Source: Pardosa pseudoannulata (Eukaryota > Arthropoda > Arachnida > Araneae > Lycosidae). From it: 64,000 nt of DNA. The DNA lies in NCBI GenBank assembly GCA_032207245.1, contig CM063510.1, positions 157,429,258 to 157,493,257 of the forward strand. The letters run 5' to 3'. Within the stretch, counting starts at the first letter, position 1. Each line of letters opens with the position of its first letter. The position numbers were made by a program, and so were the translations under genes. Positions 1-44,655 of this stretch are shown here, one piece after another. The notes below the pieces were generated by a model. That model ran no database searches. It was given only the letters and a program-made list of their open reading frames with translations, and was not told the origin of the DNA.

Positions 1-1550
1 AACAACCTTGTCCTCTAAAAAATCAGACTGCCCCGCGGAGTAAAAACAGGGTCCCTTTCAGAACGGAGGGGTCAGAATCCCGAAAAACCAACGGGCCCTT
101 CTATTGGTTGGGAGAAGTCTGAAGTTTCTTCTAGTTCAAACCGGTCCTGTACTGTATGTCTTTGACGAAGGCTTACGAGAAGGGGTAAAAAAAGCTGAAC
201 TGAATGTAATTTATTGTTACATCGAGGAAGAGGTGAAACTTTCAGAAATCAATGGAAAGGCGTAGACTACTGCCCGTTGCAAATAAAAAATAAATTAATT
301 AAATAAAATAAATAAATAAATAAAATAGTCATGCATTTTTTAATACAGAGGTGCCTGAGTTGATCAAAAGGGCTTGCAGATCAGGACGTAATATATTTTG
401 CTGATTTTTAATCACATGAATTCGTAGCAAAGGTTAGCATTTCAAATTTCAACCGATTTAGATAATGAAAAACTTCAAGAAAATGAGTCCCTGCAAAGTT
501 TTAGGAGGAATTAAGCATCTAAAACTAGTAAATATATATCCAAATTCAGTAACTGCATTGGGAGATAACTATGACGACTTCAATGTTCTTGAGTGAAGAA
601 GTAGCGTGAAGAAGGATCACAGTCTTAACAGAATTGGAACTAACGTATATTTTTCTCGAGTAAATACTGACTATATACAAAGGGATTCTAATCTCCCAAA
701 ACAAGTCGAGATGTAAAGGATTGTTGCTTGCATAACATTACCACGACGATCACAGTCGGAAAAAGATTAAAAAATCTCACAAAATGGGGAGGCTTTTCCA
801 GGGTACAACGCGAACCCGAGACCCTGCCGTTCCTTATATGGGCGGACTTCTTCCAACAACGAGTCTCCCGAAAGTAATCACTAAAGGCTGGTTCCGGTCA
901 AAAGTCGCGGAAGCCTCCACGAGGTCAAAACACCTACCTAAAGAATATCGAAAAGCGCCGAGTCGCAAAATTGTAGGCTTTTTATACCTGGGGGTCAGTG
1001 ACGGTCCCGCCAACCGTTCTTTGGTCAGTTGCGATTCCAGTTGCCTGAGAACTCCAGTTAAGGTTACAGCTAGTTCTTTTAGTTCAGTTCTCATTCGCTA
1101 GCTGCCCTGATAGTGAAAGAGGAGGAATTCAGATCAACATATTTCGGTCATTAGTGTTCTGAACAAAGGGGGGGGGGATCACAGAACCGTTCTATGCCGG
1201 CCTGTAACGACAATTAGTCAAGCACCTATCCGGGCCTATATGGAAGTGAGGCCGGAGGTGGTGGGCGAACCGAAAGTACTGGGCCACCACACTCAGCACG
1301 GCCCCCTTCAAAGAGCCCATCTCGAAGGATCCACACGTGAGCGAAGACAGCAGAGTGGCGGTCATGGGAGGAATTTGGAAGATAAAATTTTTCAGCAAGC
1401 TAGAACAGGTGAATTCCTATCAACGATCCTGGTTGGGAAAGGAACAACTAGGGAATATGTCCTTACAGTTCACTGAAAAAGAAACCGTAAACACCCTGAA
1501 TTAAGTTGAAATTACCGATTTATTCGTAGACGCTAAATGTTAGGAAGTAA
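1..1550. other. Unassigned, relatively GC-rich upstream block
   Basis: This stretch is visibly richer in G and C than the AT-rich DNA after it, most clearly at 780-1400. It carries short overlapping open frames on both strands (784-1101 plus, 834-1094 minus, 1192-1398 minus, 1240-1476 plus). None shows a domain, motif or splice pattern that I recognise. It could be a degraded mobile element, part of a non-coding RNA gene, or an exon-poor end of an upstream gene. I assign no function. Confidence 0.4.
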
Positions 1551-1588
1551 TGTTATAAAGGTGACAAAGGACCTAGTTCCGGCTCTGC

Positions 1589-1690
<102 letters not shown>

Positions 1691-2117
1691 TGCACACAAA
1701 GTGACTTTTAAAAAGATCGTCACCACTGCATACAATTATTTTCTATTATACTCAAGCCAAGTGTGCTTATGTTTAAAAGTTTTTGAAAATGAGCAGTGGT
1801 AAAAGAAAAAACACTCAGAAATTTGGAACTTAGTATAAATATACTTTGATTCGTAAACAAGTGCACCACTTTAAAAAAAAGTAGCACATGGAAAAGCTTT
1901 AATGAAGAATCAAATGTGCAATTTCTTACTGGAACAGAGGTTGAAGAAACAATTACAGGAAACGTTTGAAATTCTTTAGAAAGAAGTCAACTCCCGAAAA
2001 ATAAGAGTGTCAATAAGCAACGATAGTGAAATTTCTTCCCATTTCTCTTCTGCCGGAATTAAACTCAGAACATATGACGAAAAATCCTTATATAATCACA
2101 GTTTTCCATCATTGCAG

Positions 2118-2297
2118 GCCAGATGACGAACAAATGATAGAGCGCAGCTCTTCAATACCAGAGTTCACGGGTTCGAGTTCCACTCCTTAAATGGATGTTT
2201 GTAGCCGCTCGGATTCAAGTTTAATCTATAGGTTCCAGTCTCATTAGCCCTCGTGTTACAAAAAATAGACGGTAGCTCACCAAACCAAACCAAATCC
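2118..2297 (+). mobile_element. tRNA-derived SINE, diverged copy
   Basis: The element has a tRNA-like head with an RNA polymerase III B-box-like motif (GGGTTCGAGTTCC, near 2169-2181). A body with TGTAGCCGCTCGGATTC and CATTAGCCCTCGTGTTAC follows, then a CCAAACCAAACC tail. The same consensus occurs at 15104-15283 and 31938-32114 and, as 3' fragments on the minus strand, at 44583-44655 and 55655-55733. This copy has several substitutions in the head and no obvious target-site duplication, so it looks old. Confidence 0.75.
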
Positions 2298-3577
2298 ATC
2301 GCAACAGTCACGAAAAAAGAGGGCTCTTACCTAAAAGTCTCACAGCTATCCGCATAACTATAAAGCAGACTGTAGACGTTTTAGAAATATTAACTAAACA
2401 ACACAGATCAGATTCCTATTCTCTATCAGAAGCTGTGGAGATGTGCTTTGTAGGAAAATGCTTTTAGATTTGACATCTGTAACTTAAAACCTGGCAACAG
2501 AAGATTACTGAAAACTGACAATAGTTATTGATAAGACTTTCACATCAACATTTTCGGGACTGCCCTTTAATTCATCTGAAAAGGTCTATATTGACGCATT
2601 TTATTAATACAGTTAAATACCATGAAATTTATAAACCCTCAAGTTAGTAATCTAAAGTAACATTGATTTATATCATGAAATTTTGTTCAGTTCACCAAGC
2701 ATCTTGTAAAGACAGGTATTTAATAAGTGTCATTAGTGTTAGAGAGAATGCGAGTTCTCGTTTTGAAAATTTAAAAAAATACTAAAGAATATTTGAAAAA
2801 ATAGAGAAGACCAGCAAATAAAACAAATGTAAACTGTGCCGAGAGGAAATTTCTGAAATGATAAAACTGAGTAGTAGAAGTTCTCTTCCACAGAACTGTA
2901 TGAGAATCTGTGTAAGATAAACGAGACAATACCAAGTCTTGTTGCATAGTGTTGTATTACCCTTCTAATGTGAAGATTCCTTTAGGGCTTATAGATATTC
3001 ATAAGAAAACGATATTTTACTCCCTATGTATGTTAATGGATCTCATAAAAGGTTTTATCAATTTATTAATTGTTGAAGTATTTGTTCAGAAATTATGGTA
3101 AACTGTTTCCACTAATAAGTTCTTCGCTATATTTATCATATTCCCCCTTTTGTCTTCAGTAATCAATTGAAAGACTTTAATTTCGGAAGGTAGGATAGGA
3201 CAACCCACTATTTGCTGTCACTTCTTGTTATAACTTGACTCTATGAACTTGAGCGTAAAACAACTAAACTCTTTTACTGAATGTAAATATTTCTTGTAGG
3301 GATTTCATCGTTAAAGTGAACCTAAATTGAAAGTTGATTATTTATTTACCTTTCAAATCTATATTAAATTAAATTACTTCGATGAAAATGAAAAAAAGTT
3401 TCAGTTGGTCTAATTACAAAATCATATGCTTTTGTTATCAGCTTACATTATTCAGTGTAATTTTATAAATATCGAAAGAGAAACTTTCATGAAATTATAC
3501 TTCTGCTAAAAAATACTGCTCTGTAGTTTAGATTGTCATGAATGTTATGAAATGAAAATTTACAAAAATTTTTTAAT
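2298..3577. other. AKAP10: AT-rich region upstream of AKAP10
   Basis: No coding exon or mobile element was recognised. The stretch must hold the 5' untranslated region and probably the promoter of the AKAP10 ortholog, whose start codon lies at 3578. No convincing TATA box, initiator or CpG-rich region stands out, so the transcription start is not placed. Confidence 0.4.
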
Positions 3578-34371
<30,794 letters not shown>

Positions 34372-34400
34372 TTAACAGTAAGACAATTTTCTTTCTTCTG

Positions 34401-35217
<817 letters not shown>

Positions 35218-36445
35218 GCATTATTTTTTTCAACTATTGTATTACATTTTATAACAGTTCTATTATAGAAATGCACCCTTGCTTCTTTTCAGGTCCATCA
35301 TTTATTTTCATCTGTGGAAGCCCAAATTCTTGTTAAAGGCAAAAAATTCCAAATACTCATATTTTGCTTCTTGTGATATGAACATTTCATTTTCATTCAG
35401 TAAAATGTGTATAAAGAAATTATGAGTTTGATTCTCAGTACCTGACACACATCAGGTTGAACCAATCAATAGTAAGGTCACAATAATCTCTTCATAATGC
35501 CAGTTTATATTGCATCACTTTTGTCTTTACTTCCTTCATTATTATTCATCTTATATGCTGTTTTTCAATAAAAATGACACTTTTGTATGAATGCAGATCA
35601 CCGCATTACTTTTGAATTGGTTACAGTTGAGATGTCATCTTAAAAGCACATGGCTTTTTTTCTTTTTAATTTTTTTATTGGAAAAGAGATAAGTGATTAA
35701 ATTGTGTTAAGCAAGTTTTATGTCCTACAAATAACAGAAAATCATCCTTATTTGTATAGTACACAAATGTTTGAAAATTTAATTATTAAATATATTTCTT
35801 GTTTAATTTAGTTTTACCAGTTATTGGTTTTCTTTATCCAGTGATTCAATTTGCATATAATGAACCTATTTCAGCATAAAGCAAGCTTACTTCTTTCATC
35901 AGTTTCCTATTAAACGGTTAAGTTCCCAAAATTTAATTTCATTAGAAGATTTTTTACCATTTTACACTAAAGTATGGCTTGCTGTGTTGGATCAAGTTCC
36001 TGTAAGGTATTTGAGAAATTTTACTAATTTAATGAAAATAAATTATTCTGAAATGCTTGAGACTAGTTCTATTAATGTCATATTTAATAGATAAATATCT
36101 TGAAATAAGCATTAAAAATAATGATCGTGCCATTAAAATATTTTCATTTAGTTATAATTTACTAAATAATGTTATACATATGATCTCAATATTTTGTTTA
36201 TAGTATTAGATTAAAACAAATATTGTGTGTTGCATCGTAGTATTTAATTTTTTTTATTTTTATTTTTATTGTCTTATAGTAACTTTTAGAATTTGTTCAG
36301 TAACAATTAATTTTTCTTAGTATCATGCCTATTTTAGTACAAATAAAGTATCTTTTTGGTAGGATTATTTTATAAGTTTAATTTAGGTGCCCTAGTTTTA
36401 AATAAATGTGTGTGAATATCTTTAATTTTTGTTTAAATAAACAAT

Positions 36446-37252
36446 CAGGATGTCCAGCAACCGGTAATTATCAAGGAATTTGTCAATTCTGGATATAACA
36501 GGGAAATTTAAAGAAATTTTTGAAAAAAAAATTATGGAATTTTCTGGAAAAAATATAATAAAAATTTGAAAATTATGAATTTTTCCCATAATTTTATTTT
36601 TTCAGATACTTTCCAATTGAAGATTTCCTGTGCATTCTTTTTAAAATGCCTATTTTCTGTTAAATAAGAATATGGAGGATTATTAACATAAATCAACTAA
36701 AGAGAGTATTTTCATTTCCAAAATTCTGAGTGCATTGCTCAAAATTGAAAAAGCAAATCTTTTAAAAATGAAGTAATTGAGACTCAAAAGAAAATAAATC
36801 TAAATCAATTAAAAAACAATTAGAACAAAAAATATCAATAATCAAAGAAGAAGCTAACAAAGAAATTTATGCTATCTTTGACAAATTGAATTTTTAAAAT
36901 AATGATGTATAATTTTTAATTACTATATTATACTGCATTATTTAAGCACATATAAGATTTCAAAATGCAGAACTTTTTTCTGTAATTAATTAAATGAAAT
37001 TGATTAATCCTCTGTGCCTCATGCAGGTCATACTGAACACCACCCCAAAGGCAGAAAAGAATATTTCTAAGTTTTAAATGCATTACGATTTTATTTGTTT
37101 ATATTTAAATTTATAACTTAATTTAAAAATAAATTTATTTCCAAAAATATTGTTATTAAGAATTGAAAGAAATTGTGTATTAAATAGTGCAAATTTATCA
37201 AGGAAAAAATTTCTCTGGTGATTTTCTAAATGATTTCCTTCTGGACATCCTG
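36446..37252. mobile_element. hAT-like repeat (copy B)
   Basis: It begins CAGGATGTCCAGCAACCGGT and ends CTGGACATCCTG, so the outer ends are inverted repeats. It shares most of its length with copies A (27787-29182) and C (37808-38530). No coding capacity. Confidence 0.72.
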
Positions 37253-37807
37253 ATAATATTTTAATTCCTTATAACTATCAAAACAAACCGTTATTTTTAT
37301 GGTTAGGTGTCAGTATATCGTGGATGTTTTCACACTGTATTTGAAATTTGATCTTCATGACTTTAGCTATTGTTTTTAAACTATACTTTGAAATGCAAAT
37401 ATGAAATTTTGTGAAAAATCAGTCACTTTGTGTCTTTTCTACAAAGTTTATATTTATTTTTTATTCATTATGTTTAGATACTATTTTGAATATTCATGCC
37501 TTATTTTTCAATAAAGTCACAGAATTGGTAGAGCTTTTGTCTTTGCAATGCGGGTGTCAAAGCAATCCTTGATTTGATCACAGTTTTTATTATCATTCTT
37601 TTAAAGTATTTGGTTACTCAGTTCTATATAAATAAGATGAGACAGTAGTGTCTGGTCAAAGTACCGCAACTTGCAATACAAGTAGTAAATGAAATATGCT
37701 GGGGTATTATTTTATGTTTATTAAGATAGTAAAGTCATTTTTATCTTAGGGCAGTACTTTCATAATAAATTGACTTTCTATCCACAAACATTTTCTTTTA
37801 GAACAAA
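37253..37807. other. Intergenic spacer between two hAT-like repeats
   Basis: AT-rich sequence. Near 37778-37807 it holds TTTCTATCCACAAACATTTT, which is nearly repeated after copy C at about 38537. No gene seen. Confidence 0.6.
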
Positions 37808-38530
37808 CAGGATGTCCAGGAACCAAGAATTATCAAGGATATTAATAAAAATATTTTTAAAAATCAAGGAATTTTATACAAACCAAAGTTAAATAATGAA
37901 TTTTATCAGTCAAAACTAGAAATATTTCTGAATTCTTTTATGCATTTTCTTAAAAATGCTTATTTACTCTTAAAGGAGCATAAGAGAAGTGAAAAAGGAA
38001 TCTTTTAAAATTAAAAAAAAAATGAAGTAATTAAAGCTCAAAAGAAAAAATCAAAATTAATAGAAAAGCTATTGAAAAAAAAAAGTCAATAATCAAAGAA
38101 GATAACAAGGAAATTAATGCTATCATAAAACAAACTGAATCTTTAAAATAATATTGTACATTTTTAATTAATATATTAGGATACAGTATTCAAATATAAA
38201 TGAGATATGAAAAAGCAGAACTGCAAGAGTTGTCATAGTTTTTCTTTTTTATAATTATTTTAACAAAATTGATTAATCTCCTAATCACTGAAATTATTCC
38301 AAACACCCCAAAGACATACAAAAATATTTAAAGCTTAAAATGCATTTAGATTTTATCTGTTTATATGAAAATTTATAATTTTATTTAGATATAAATTTGT
38401 ATCTATAAATAGTTTTATGAGAATATTAAAAGAAATTTTGTATTAAATAATGTAAATTTATCAGGGAAGAAACAGCAAATTATATGAAGATATCAGGTAA
38501 TTTCTAAATGGTTTCCCCCTGGACACCCTG
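37808..38530. mobile_element. hAT-like repeat (copy C)
   Basis: It begins CAGGATGTCCAGGAACCAAG and ends CTGGACACCCTG; the internal sequence matches copy B. The left flank (37778-37807) and right flank (38537-38565) resemble each other over about 28 bp, longer than a hAT target duplication. Confidence 0.72.
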
Positions 38531-39347
38531 ATTCTCTGATATCCATAAACATTTTTCTTTTAGAACAGTGTAGTGTTTTGAAAAGAATTGACACAAAGTT
38601 ATAGAAAAGTAGAAGGGTCTTAGCCATTGTGTGGCCATTTTATTTTCACAAATCTTTTTGTTATTTTAATCCAAGAGCAAAATTATTTCTTTCCAAAGCT
38701 AGCAAATCTCTGTATTCTCACAGAATCGGGTAATTAAAAACTTAAAAGTTGGTTGAAGATTAAAATAAGCCGCTGGAAAAAATCATAGCTTTTAGCATTT
38801 GATTTGATAAAAATTCTTCTTCCTTGAATCTCTACTAATTTAACTAAGTAAAAAATATCAAGAGAGATACTCACCAATTCTGACAATTTTGTATAAAGAT
38901 TTGAAAATTATATTTCAAGTACTTTGTGGTGTCATTTTGCTATTTAATATTTTAAAAAATGTTTTAATACTTGTGTTTGTCATAATATATGTTTAATTTT
39001 ATGTTTTTTACAAAACTTCTTTCTTATTTTAAAGTTCTAAATATTCTGAAATTCTATCAGTTTATCATTTGAATCTTTTTTAAAACAAATTTTTTGTTTA
39101 AGACTGAAAAGTTATTTAAATTAATTTATTATGATGATCTACTACAAGCAAAATTGCATTAAATAACTCATCCAAACTAGTGTAAAACTCAGTAAAATCC
39201 CACCAATATGTCTGTGTTTTATAAATGCCTGTTCTGTAAAACTGCATATAACACAAAAATAAGTATGCATTTTTATCAAGTTATTTATCAAAAGAAGAAA
39301 ATGAAGAAATCTCAAATCCTGTCATAGTGTTAATATATACAATTTGA

Positions 39348-39982
39348 TACCAGCTGACTTCGCCAGAAATATTATGGTTTTTTGCTGTTTTACAGATTTA
39401 CAGTTGGATCAAGAATTTTTATGGCTTTTGGTGCTGGGAAAATGTAATCAAAAATTATAAATAGAAGCACAATGGATTTTTCACTTTAGTAATATCTGAA
39501 AATCAAAAATCTATTTCATTTCAGTAGAAGTTTACATAACTGATAAAAAAAATCTATAAATTTGCGTAATATGTTTTTAAAGATATTAAGTTACCTGTGA
39601 ACTAGCTAAAAATAAATGGTGACATCATCGTACTAGAGGTATATCAGTTTTGTAAATATGACTTTTAGAAAATTTGGAATATTTATAAAAATGTCAATTT
39701 CTTTAAAAGAATTAAAGCTTAGTGAATCATAGTTTGATAATTTTAACATCTTTTTTTAACTGATTTTGCTAAATAGATATTAAATTTTAAATTTAGGTCA
39801 ATTTTGTGTTTTTCTTGTATTAAATTTAATTTAAAAATTAGGTAATATGTTTTATTATATGTAATAAATGAAGAAAGATTTCTCTAATTACAATTACTTG
39901 TGCAACTAAAAAACAACCAGTAGATATTTTGTGAAAAGTTTTGCTGATGCCAATGTATAAATTTTTACAAGTAGGCAGTTTA
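39348..39982. mobile_element. MITE, TACCTGCCAACTTT family, uninterrupted copy
   Basis: Its interior matches 26039-27505 on both sides of that copy's hAT-type insertion, so it represents the empty target site. The ends are diverged (TACCAGCTGACTT and AAGTAGGCAG). Confidence 0.6.
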
Positions 39983-40870
39983 TTTATTCTTGATCACTTG
40001 ACTTGGAATCATGCATATTGTAACCTTGACCTCTTTATTATTCGAAGGAATTGTTTTTATTGTGGTAATTCAAAGGACATACAGAATCCTCAAAATTCCT
40101 TTATAGTCTATTGAGGGTTCATATTTTAAGGCACTTATGATTTTCATCCCCTTTAAACTATTGCCTAAGAACTGAGTAAACTGTTTCACAGAAGGGATTT
40201 TAATAAGGAGTATAGATTCAAAGTAAGATTTTTTGGTAGCATTTTTAAACAAAAGAATTTTAATGTTTATTGATTTTTAAAAAAAGATCCTTTAAGCAAA
40301 ATTATCTTTTTACTATATTATTTAGAACTCTAGAACATATATATGTTTTTAATTTAGTTAACACATTAATGATCTTTAGTGTAATTACTCCAAGGCACCA
40401 ATATATATTTTTGTTTTATGCTTCATACTTTTGGTTACTTTTAGAAAGTTACTCTTTAATAAACCCAAATCAAAATGAGACCTTGAAAGTTATTTTATAA
40501 AATTATAAATAATGGATATATCTTGTGTTGTGAATTGAGATAATTTTATTTTGTATATTTTTTATTGTTAAATATGGTGCTGTGTGGTTTCATGAAAATA
40601 TGTCAATAGTTATGGTATTTAATGAATTGGTTTGTGATTCTGTGTAATCTGTATATTATTGTTGGGTATATGATACCAGTGTACAAAATTATCTGTAAAT
40701 AAATCAAAGATTTTCCCATATGTGTTGGATATATTTTTAACCTTGAAATTTCTAATAGAAGATATATCTTTTGTAATTATACATAACCTTAAGCGGTCTT
40801 TTTATTTATCATGTTTCATTTTTAATTAACTATTTTCAAACATTTTCTCATTTTATTTTTTAACCAAATA

Positions 40871-41403
40871 TATAGCTGCCAACTTGTGTGAATTTTCTGT
40901 ACAATGTACGAATGTATAGATGGTTGTACAATTGGAAGGATTTTTTAAATAACATACAGATTTTAGTCAAGTTAAAAAAAAAAAAAACGACTATACTTTC
41001 AGATTTTGGATTAAAAGATGTATTAATTATCAAAAGTAATTTAAAAAACTGCTGTTATGAGCAAAACTTTGATTAAATAATTTTTTATTTAAATCTGCAA
41101 CATATAATTAATTTAAATAAACTAAATTGCATGTAATATTTTTCAGTTTAATTATTCATTTAGTTCACTTTGTCCGTTCATAATAGAATAGAGAATCTTT
41201 CAAAGTGTTGTACTTTTTTTTTTTACATATATATGTGTATGTGTGTATATGTATGATTCAAGAATTTTAGAATTGTATTCAGGAGTATGTTGCATATGTA
41301 TATATATACAAACCATACATATCACTTAGTTTATTTAAAATTGCCTGCTAGTAAAATTGTAATAGTTTTAAAATTAAAATATAGGCAGCTATACAAATGA
41401 AAA
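40871..41403. mobile_element. MITE with TATAGCTGCC/GGCAGCTATA ends
   Basis: The terminal 10 bases are perfect inverted repeats, 533 bp apart. The ends are similar to the TACCTGCCAACTTT family (a GCTGCCAACTT start), so it may be a divergent member. No coding capacity. Confidence 0.55.
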
Positions 41404-41658
41404 ATTTTTTTTAATTTGTTTAATCAAAATCGGTTTAAGGATACTTATTAGACTGTAGTTTTCCATCCTTTCTCATAGAAATATAGTTGGAAGGTACATT
41501 GAGGTAAAATAATCCGACTGATTTAGTTTGTTCAATAATCATACTCTACAGCCTTTGTTGTTAGTAAACAGTTTCAATTTAAGAAGATTTTCAGTACACA
41601 ATGAAAGCAAAAATCATTAACTGTGATCCCATTTATTTATTATTATTTAAAGAGTTAA

Positions 41659-41938
41659 CACTAGATTGCCCAAGGCAGTCATTTTGACTGTTTTTTAATT
41701 TCAATTAGAAAAACAATTATGAAATATAATGACACAATTTCTTAGAATTGGTGACTTTTTCTATAACATATAAATGGGTTTATGAATAATTGTAGTTACT
41801 TCCGCCCTCCTTTATTATACAATATTAAAAATTAATTTTAAACAAATTTCTTTACATATTTGTTATTTTTTAACAATGCAGTCATTTTGACTGTTTTGGG
41901 GCAATATAGGTATACAAGAAATCTCGGGCAATCTAGTG
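41659..41938. mobile_element. piggyBac-type MITE, 280 bp
   Basis: The ends CACTAGATTGCCC and GGGCAATCTAGTG are perfect inverted repeats, flanked by TTAA at 41655-41658 and 41939-41942, the piggyBac target. Near each end lies GCAGTCATTTTGACTG, itself a short palindrome. No transposase. Confidence 0.92.
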
Positions 41939-41942
41939 TTAA

Positions 41943-42757
41943 ATGTATAGTGTTTGACTGTCAAATAAAAAAGATCTCTATAAATACAGTTCCATGTGAG
42001 AAAATGCTAGTTTGCTGTATAAAATAATAAAAAAGGGGGGGGGCTCAAAGCCTTAATTCAAAGAATAGTGAACTTTCAGTCTCATCAAAAATTTTGTTTA
42101 CACACAAAGTAGACACTCAGCCTACATAAATATGTTATTAAATGGATGAGCAACACTACATAATTTCATTGCATCTTGAAAAATATATTTGCAACCATTT
42201 TATGTCTAAATATTCTATGTCTAAATTTCTGCTTTTTATCAGGTTTAAACTTGCCAGGTAAATACTGGAGTCTATTTAATTTATGCACCAGTATTTACTA
42301 GATAAACTTAAACTAAAATAATTTTATTAATACCTAGGAAAATTTAAAAAAAAATATTGAAAAAGGAATTATGATTTATCATTTTTCTTTTACAAGTTAC
42401 ATACCTTGCATGAGAACAAAATTCAAAAACAGAATGGCATAATCTATAATTTATAAACACCATTTAATAGTAAATTAATTCTCGCTTTTAAAACCAACTT
42501 GTTCAAACGTTTATAGTCATGCCTATATGCCCGAAAATAATGGTACATTTGTCAGCCTAGTGAGTAGTTCGATTGTAAAGAAATTTTTTAGTCTTTTCAT
42601 GATTGAAAACGACCTTCAACACTTTCAGTGAAATCTTGCAATATATACAGATTTTAATAAATATTAAAAAAATCTTGCAAAGCTTACATTGAAAATATTT
42701 TGGGGAGCTTCTAGACCTCCCGGAATCCCCCTCGAAAATACGTTTTGGCTTTATACA
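41943..42757. other. Intergenic AT-rich DNA
   Basis: Between a piggyBac-type MITE and a Tc1-like element. It contains a run of G at 42035-42043 and nothing else recognisable. Confidence 0.6.
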
Positions 42758-44211
42758 CAGTCCAGTCACATTAATGTGACCACTGTCAAAATTCAGGCCA
42801 GTCACCTTTCGCAGAGAGGATCTGTGTGAGACGTGCAAGAAGAGTATCATTAAGTTCCTGAGAGTGTTCATTGAATGTTGAGCCATGCTAAGTCAAGTGC
42901 CGTGGCTAGATTACGCGGGTGAGAATCCATGTTGCAAACAACCAGATCGAGGTGGTCTCAGATTCTCGATTGGGTTCAAGTCCTGGGAATTACCAGGCCA
43001 GGGGAATACTTTAAACTTATCCTGGTGCTATCGAACTACGCACGTACTCTGCGAGGTTTATGATACGTCACATTGTTCTTATGGTAAATGCCATTATCCT
43101 GGGGAAAAAATATTCGCATGTAGGGTTGAATATGACCCGTATGTATAGATGCATATTCTGTTGATCCATTGTGTCTTCCACATTGAGTGAACCTAGGGAA
43201 TACCACGAAAATATTCAGCAGACCATAATGCTTCCTCTCCAGCTTGGACCCTTCCGCCAAATATTGCTGGTTGTTTGCTTTCAGACGCTTCATGCCGTAT
43301 ACGCTCACGTGCATCTGCCCGATGGGGTATAAAACGGGATTCATCGGAAAAAGCCATCTGTCTCCACTTGGAAGTCTAGTTGAAGTACTGGCGTACAAAT
43401 TCCAGCCTTCATCGTCGATGAACAGCAGTCAGCATAGATGCATTAACCAGGCGTCTGCTGCGGAGTACCATACGCAGGAACGTTCGCTGAAACGTCGTTG
43501 TGGAGACACGGTAGCTCCTTGGTTCATCTAGGCAGTCAGTTTTGTAGTTGGTTGCACGTCTATTCATCCGTACGCATCTCTAGCTGTCGGTCACCTCTGC
43601 GATCTACGGCATTGGTGCACCACATTTGCCACTTCGCTGATTTTAGATAGTGCCATTTTGCCATGCATGGTATACTTTTACCACATCGGCCCGCAAACAG
43701 TTTACAAAATTAGCCGTTTCTGAAATGTTTCCACCCTTGGCCCGAAACCCAAAGGCCATGCCCTTTTAGACATCGTATATATCTCTCCGTTTCTGCATGA
43801 CTGCAAGAACTGAAATGTTTTCCGTCAAGGTCAAGGTAATTGGTTTTACGGAGTACCTAGCAGTGATTAAAATCACTACTTCAACCTCCGAACGAAAAAA
43901 GATCAAAAACATAATTTTGGTGCATGTAGAAAAACAATAAGGTCAAACAGAAAATTTAATACGTTTACAGCAGCTTCCGAAAAGACGAAAGAAAAATGCT
44001 GTAAGGTGTAAAAATCGTTCACATACAATGCATATGTGAAAAACAACACGTTGAATGATTAAAAAATAATCATTCTGTAGAAATATTTTCCGAATGCCTA
44101 CAACACATTTTATATTGCTGCCAAATTTGCTGATGACTCGTGTTTCCTGCAATTGGTTGTTTAACGTTGACGACAAAAGTAGGCGGTGGTCACATTAATA
44201 TGAATAAATGG

Positions 44212-44212
<1 letters not shown>
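42758..44212 (-). mobile_element. Decayed Tc1-like DNA transposon
   Basis: Both ends hold an inverted CATTAATGTGACCAC core (near 42769 and, as GTGGTCACATTAATATG, near 44187). The interior is less AT-rich and on the minus strand encodes broken transposase pieces. The length of about 1.45 kb fits a complete but mutated Tc1-group element. The exact ends are uncertain by some 10 bp because the outermost bases have diverged. Confidence 0.8.
42780..43960 (-). pseudogene. Tc1-like transposase pseudogene
   Basis: The minus-strand frame at 43036-43398 contains LYPIGQMHVSV, the degraded counterpart of the catalytic-core strand, and MRIFFPQDNGIYHKNNV, matching the conserved FQQDNAPCHKA segment around the second catalytic Asp. 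A second frame near 42780-42886 continues to the C-terminus (HSMNTLRNLM, as in NEHSQELND). Frameshifts and stops separate the parts, so it is dead. Confidence 0.75.

Positions 44213-44215
<3 letters not shown>

Positions 44216-44267
<52 letters not shown>
44216..44267. repeat. (AT)n-(AG)n microsatellite
   Basis: About 33 bases of AT repeat followed by AG repeat, directly outside the Tc1-like element. Confidence 0.95.
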
Positions 44268-44582
44268 TGTACATAATACATCATCAATGTGTAATTCATT
44301 CTTTTTTCACTAAAATGGCGGATAGCAGTTAGAAAGTGCTTCATAAAAAATCCGAGTGTTTTTTATGGAATTAGCAGATATAGGAATTTTTTACAGTGTT
44401 GAAAAAGTTTTATCGTTTCTGAGGCCGTAACAGGTATACTGATCATCAGGTTTTAACTGCATGCGGTTGGATATTTCATCAGTTTTTGTTAGAGCTTCGT
44501 CAAAAACCTCATATGATTCAACAGGCACCTCTTGATAACTTATTAAAGGTTAGTGTGGATTCATTTTTATCTTTTTTTAAAC

Positions 44583-44655
44583 TGGTTTGGAGAGCTCCAG
44601 ACTACTGTTTTGCTACACAGAGGCTAATGAGACCTGGACCTCCTGCTTAAAGTCT
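44583..44655 (-). mobile_element. SINE 3' fragment
   Basis: On the minus strand it reads TCTCATTAGCCTCTGTG and AAACAGTAG near a CCAAACC end, matching the 3' half of the SINE at 31938-32114. The tRNA head is missing. Confidence 0.65.

Larger units (their letters stand above)
38531..41654. other. Intergenic AT-rich DNA with MITE relics
   Basis: It contains two MITE copies (39348-39982 and 40871-41403). The short open frames here (for example 40070-40252 and 40270-40500) are AT-rich and show no domain. No gene recognised. Confidence 0.6.

Noticed and set aside
784..1101. 105-residue open frame on the plus strand
   Set aside because: No recognisable domain, no splice context, and an overlapping frame of similar length on the other strand (834-1094). 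It is probably a composition effect in a GC-richer block.
42885..43531. Open frames on the plus strand
   Set aside because: They are shadows of the minus-strand Tc1-like transposase remnant.
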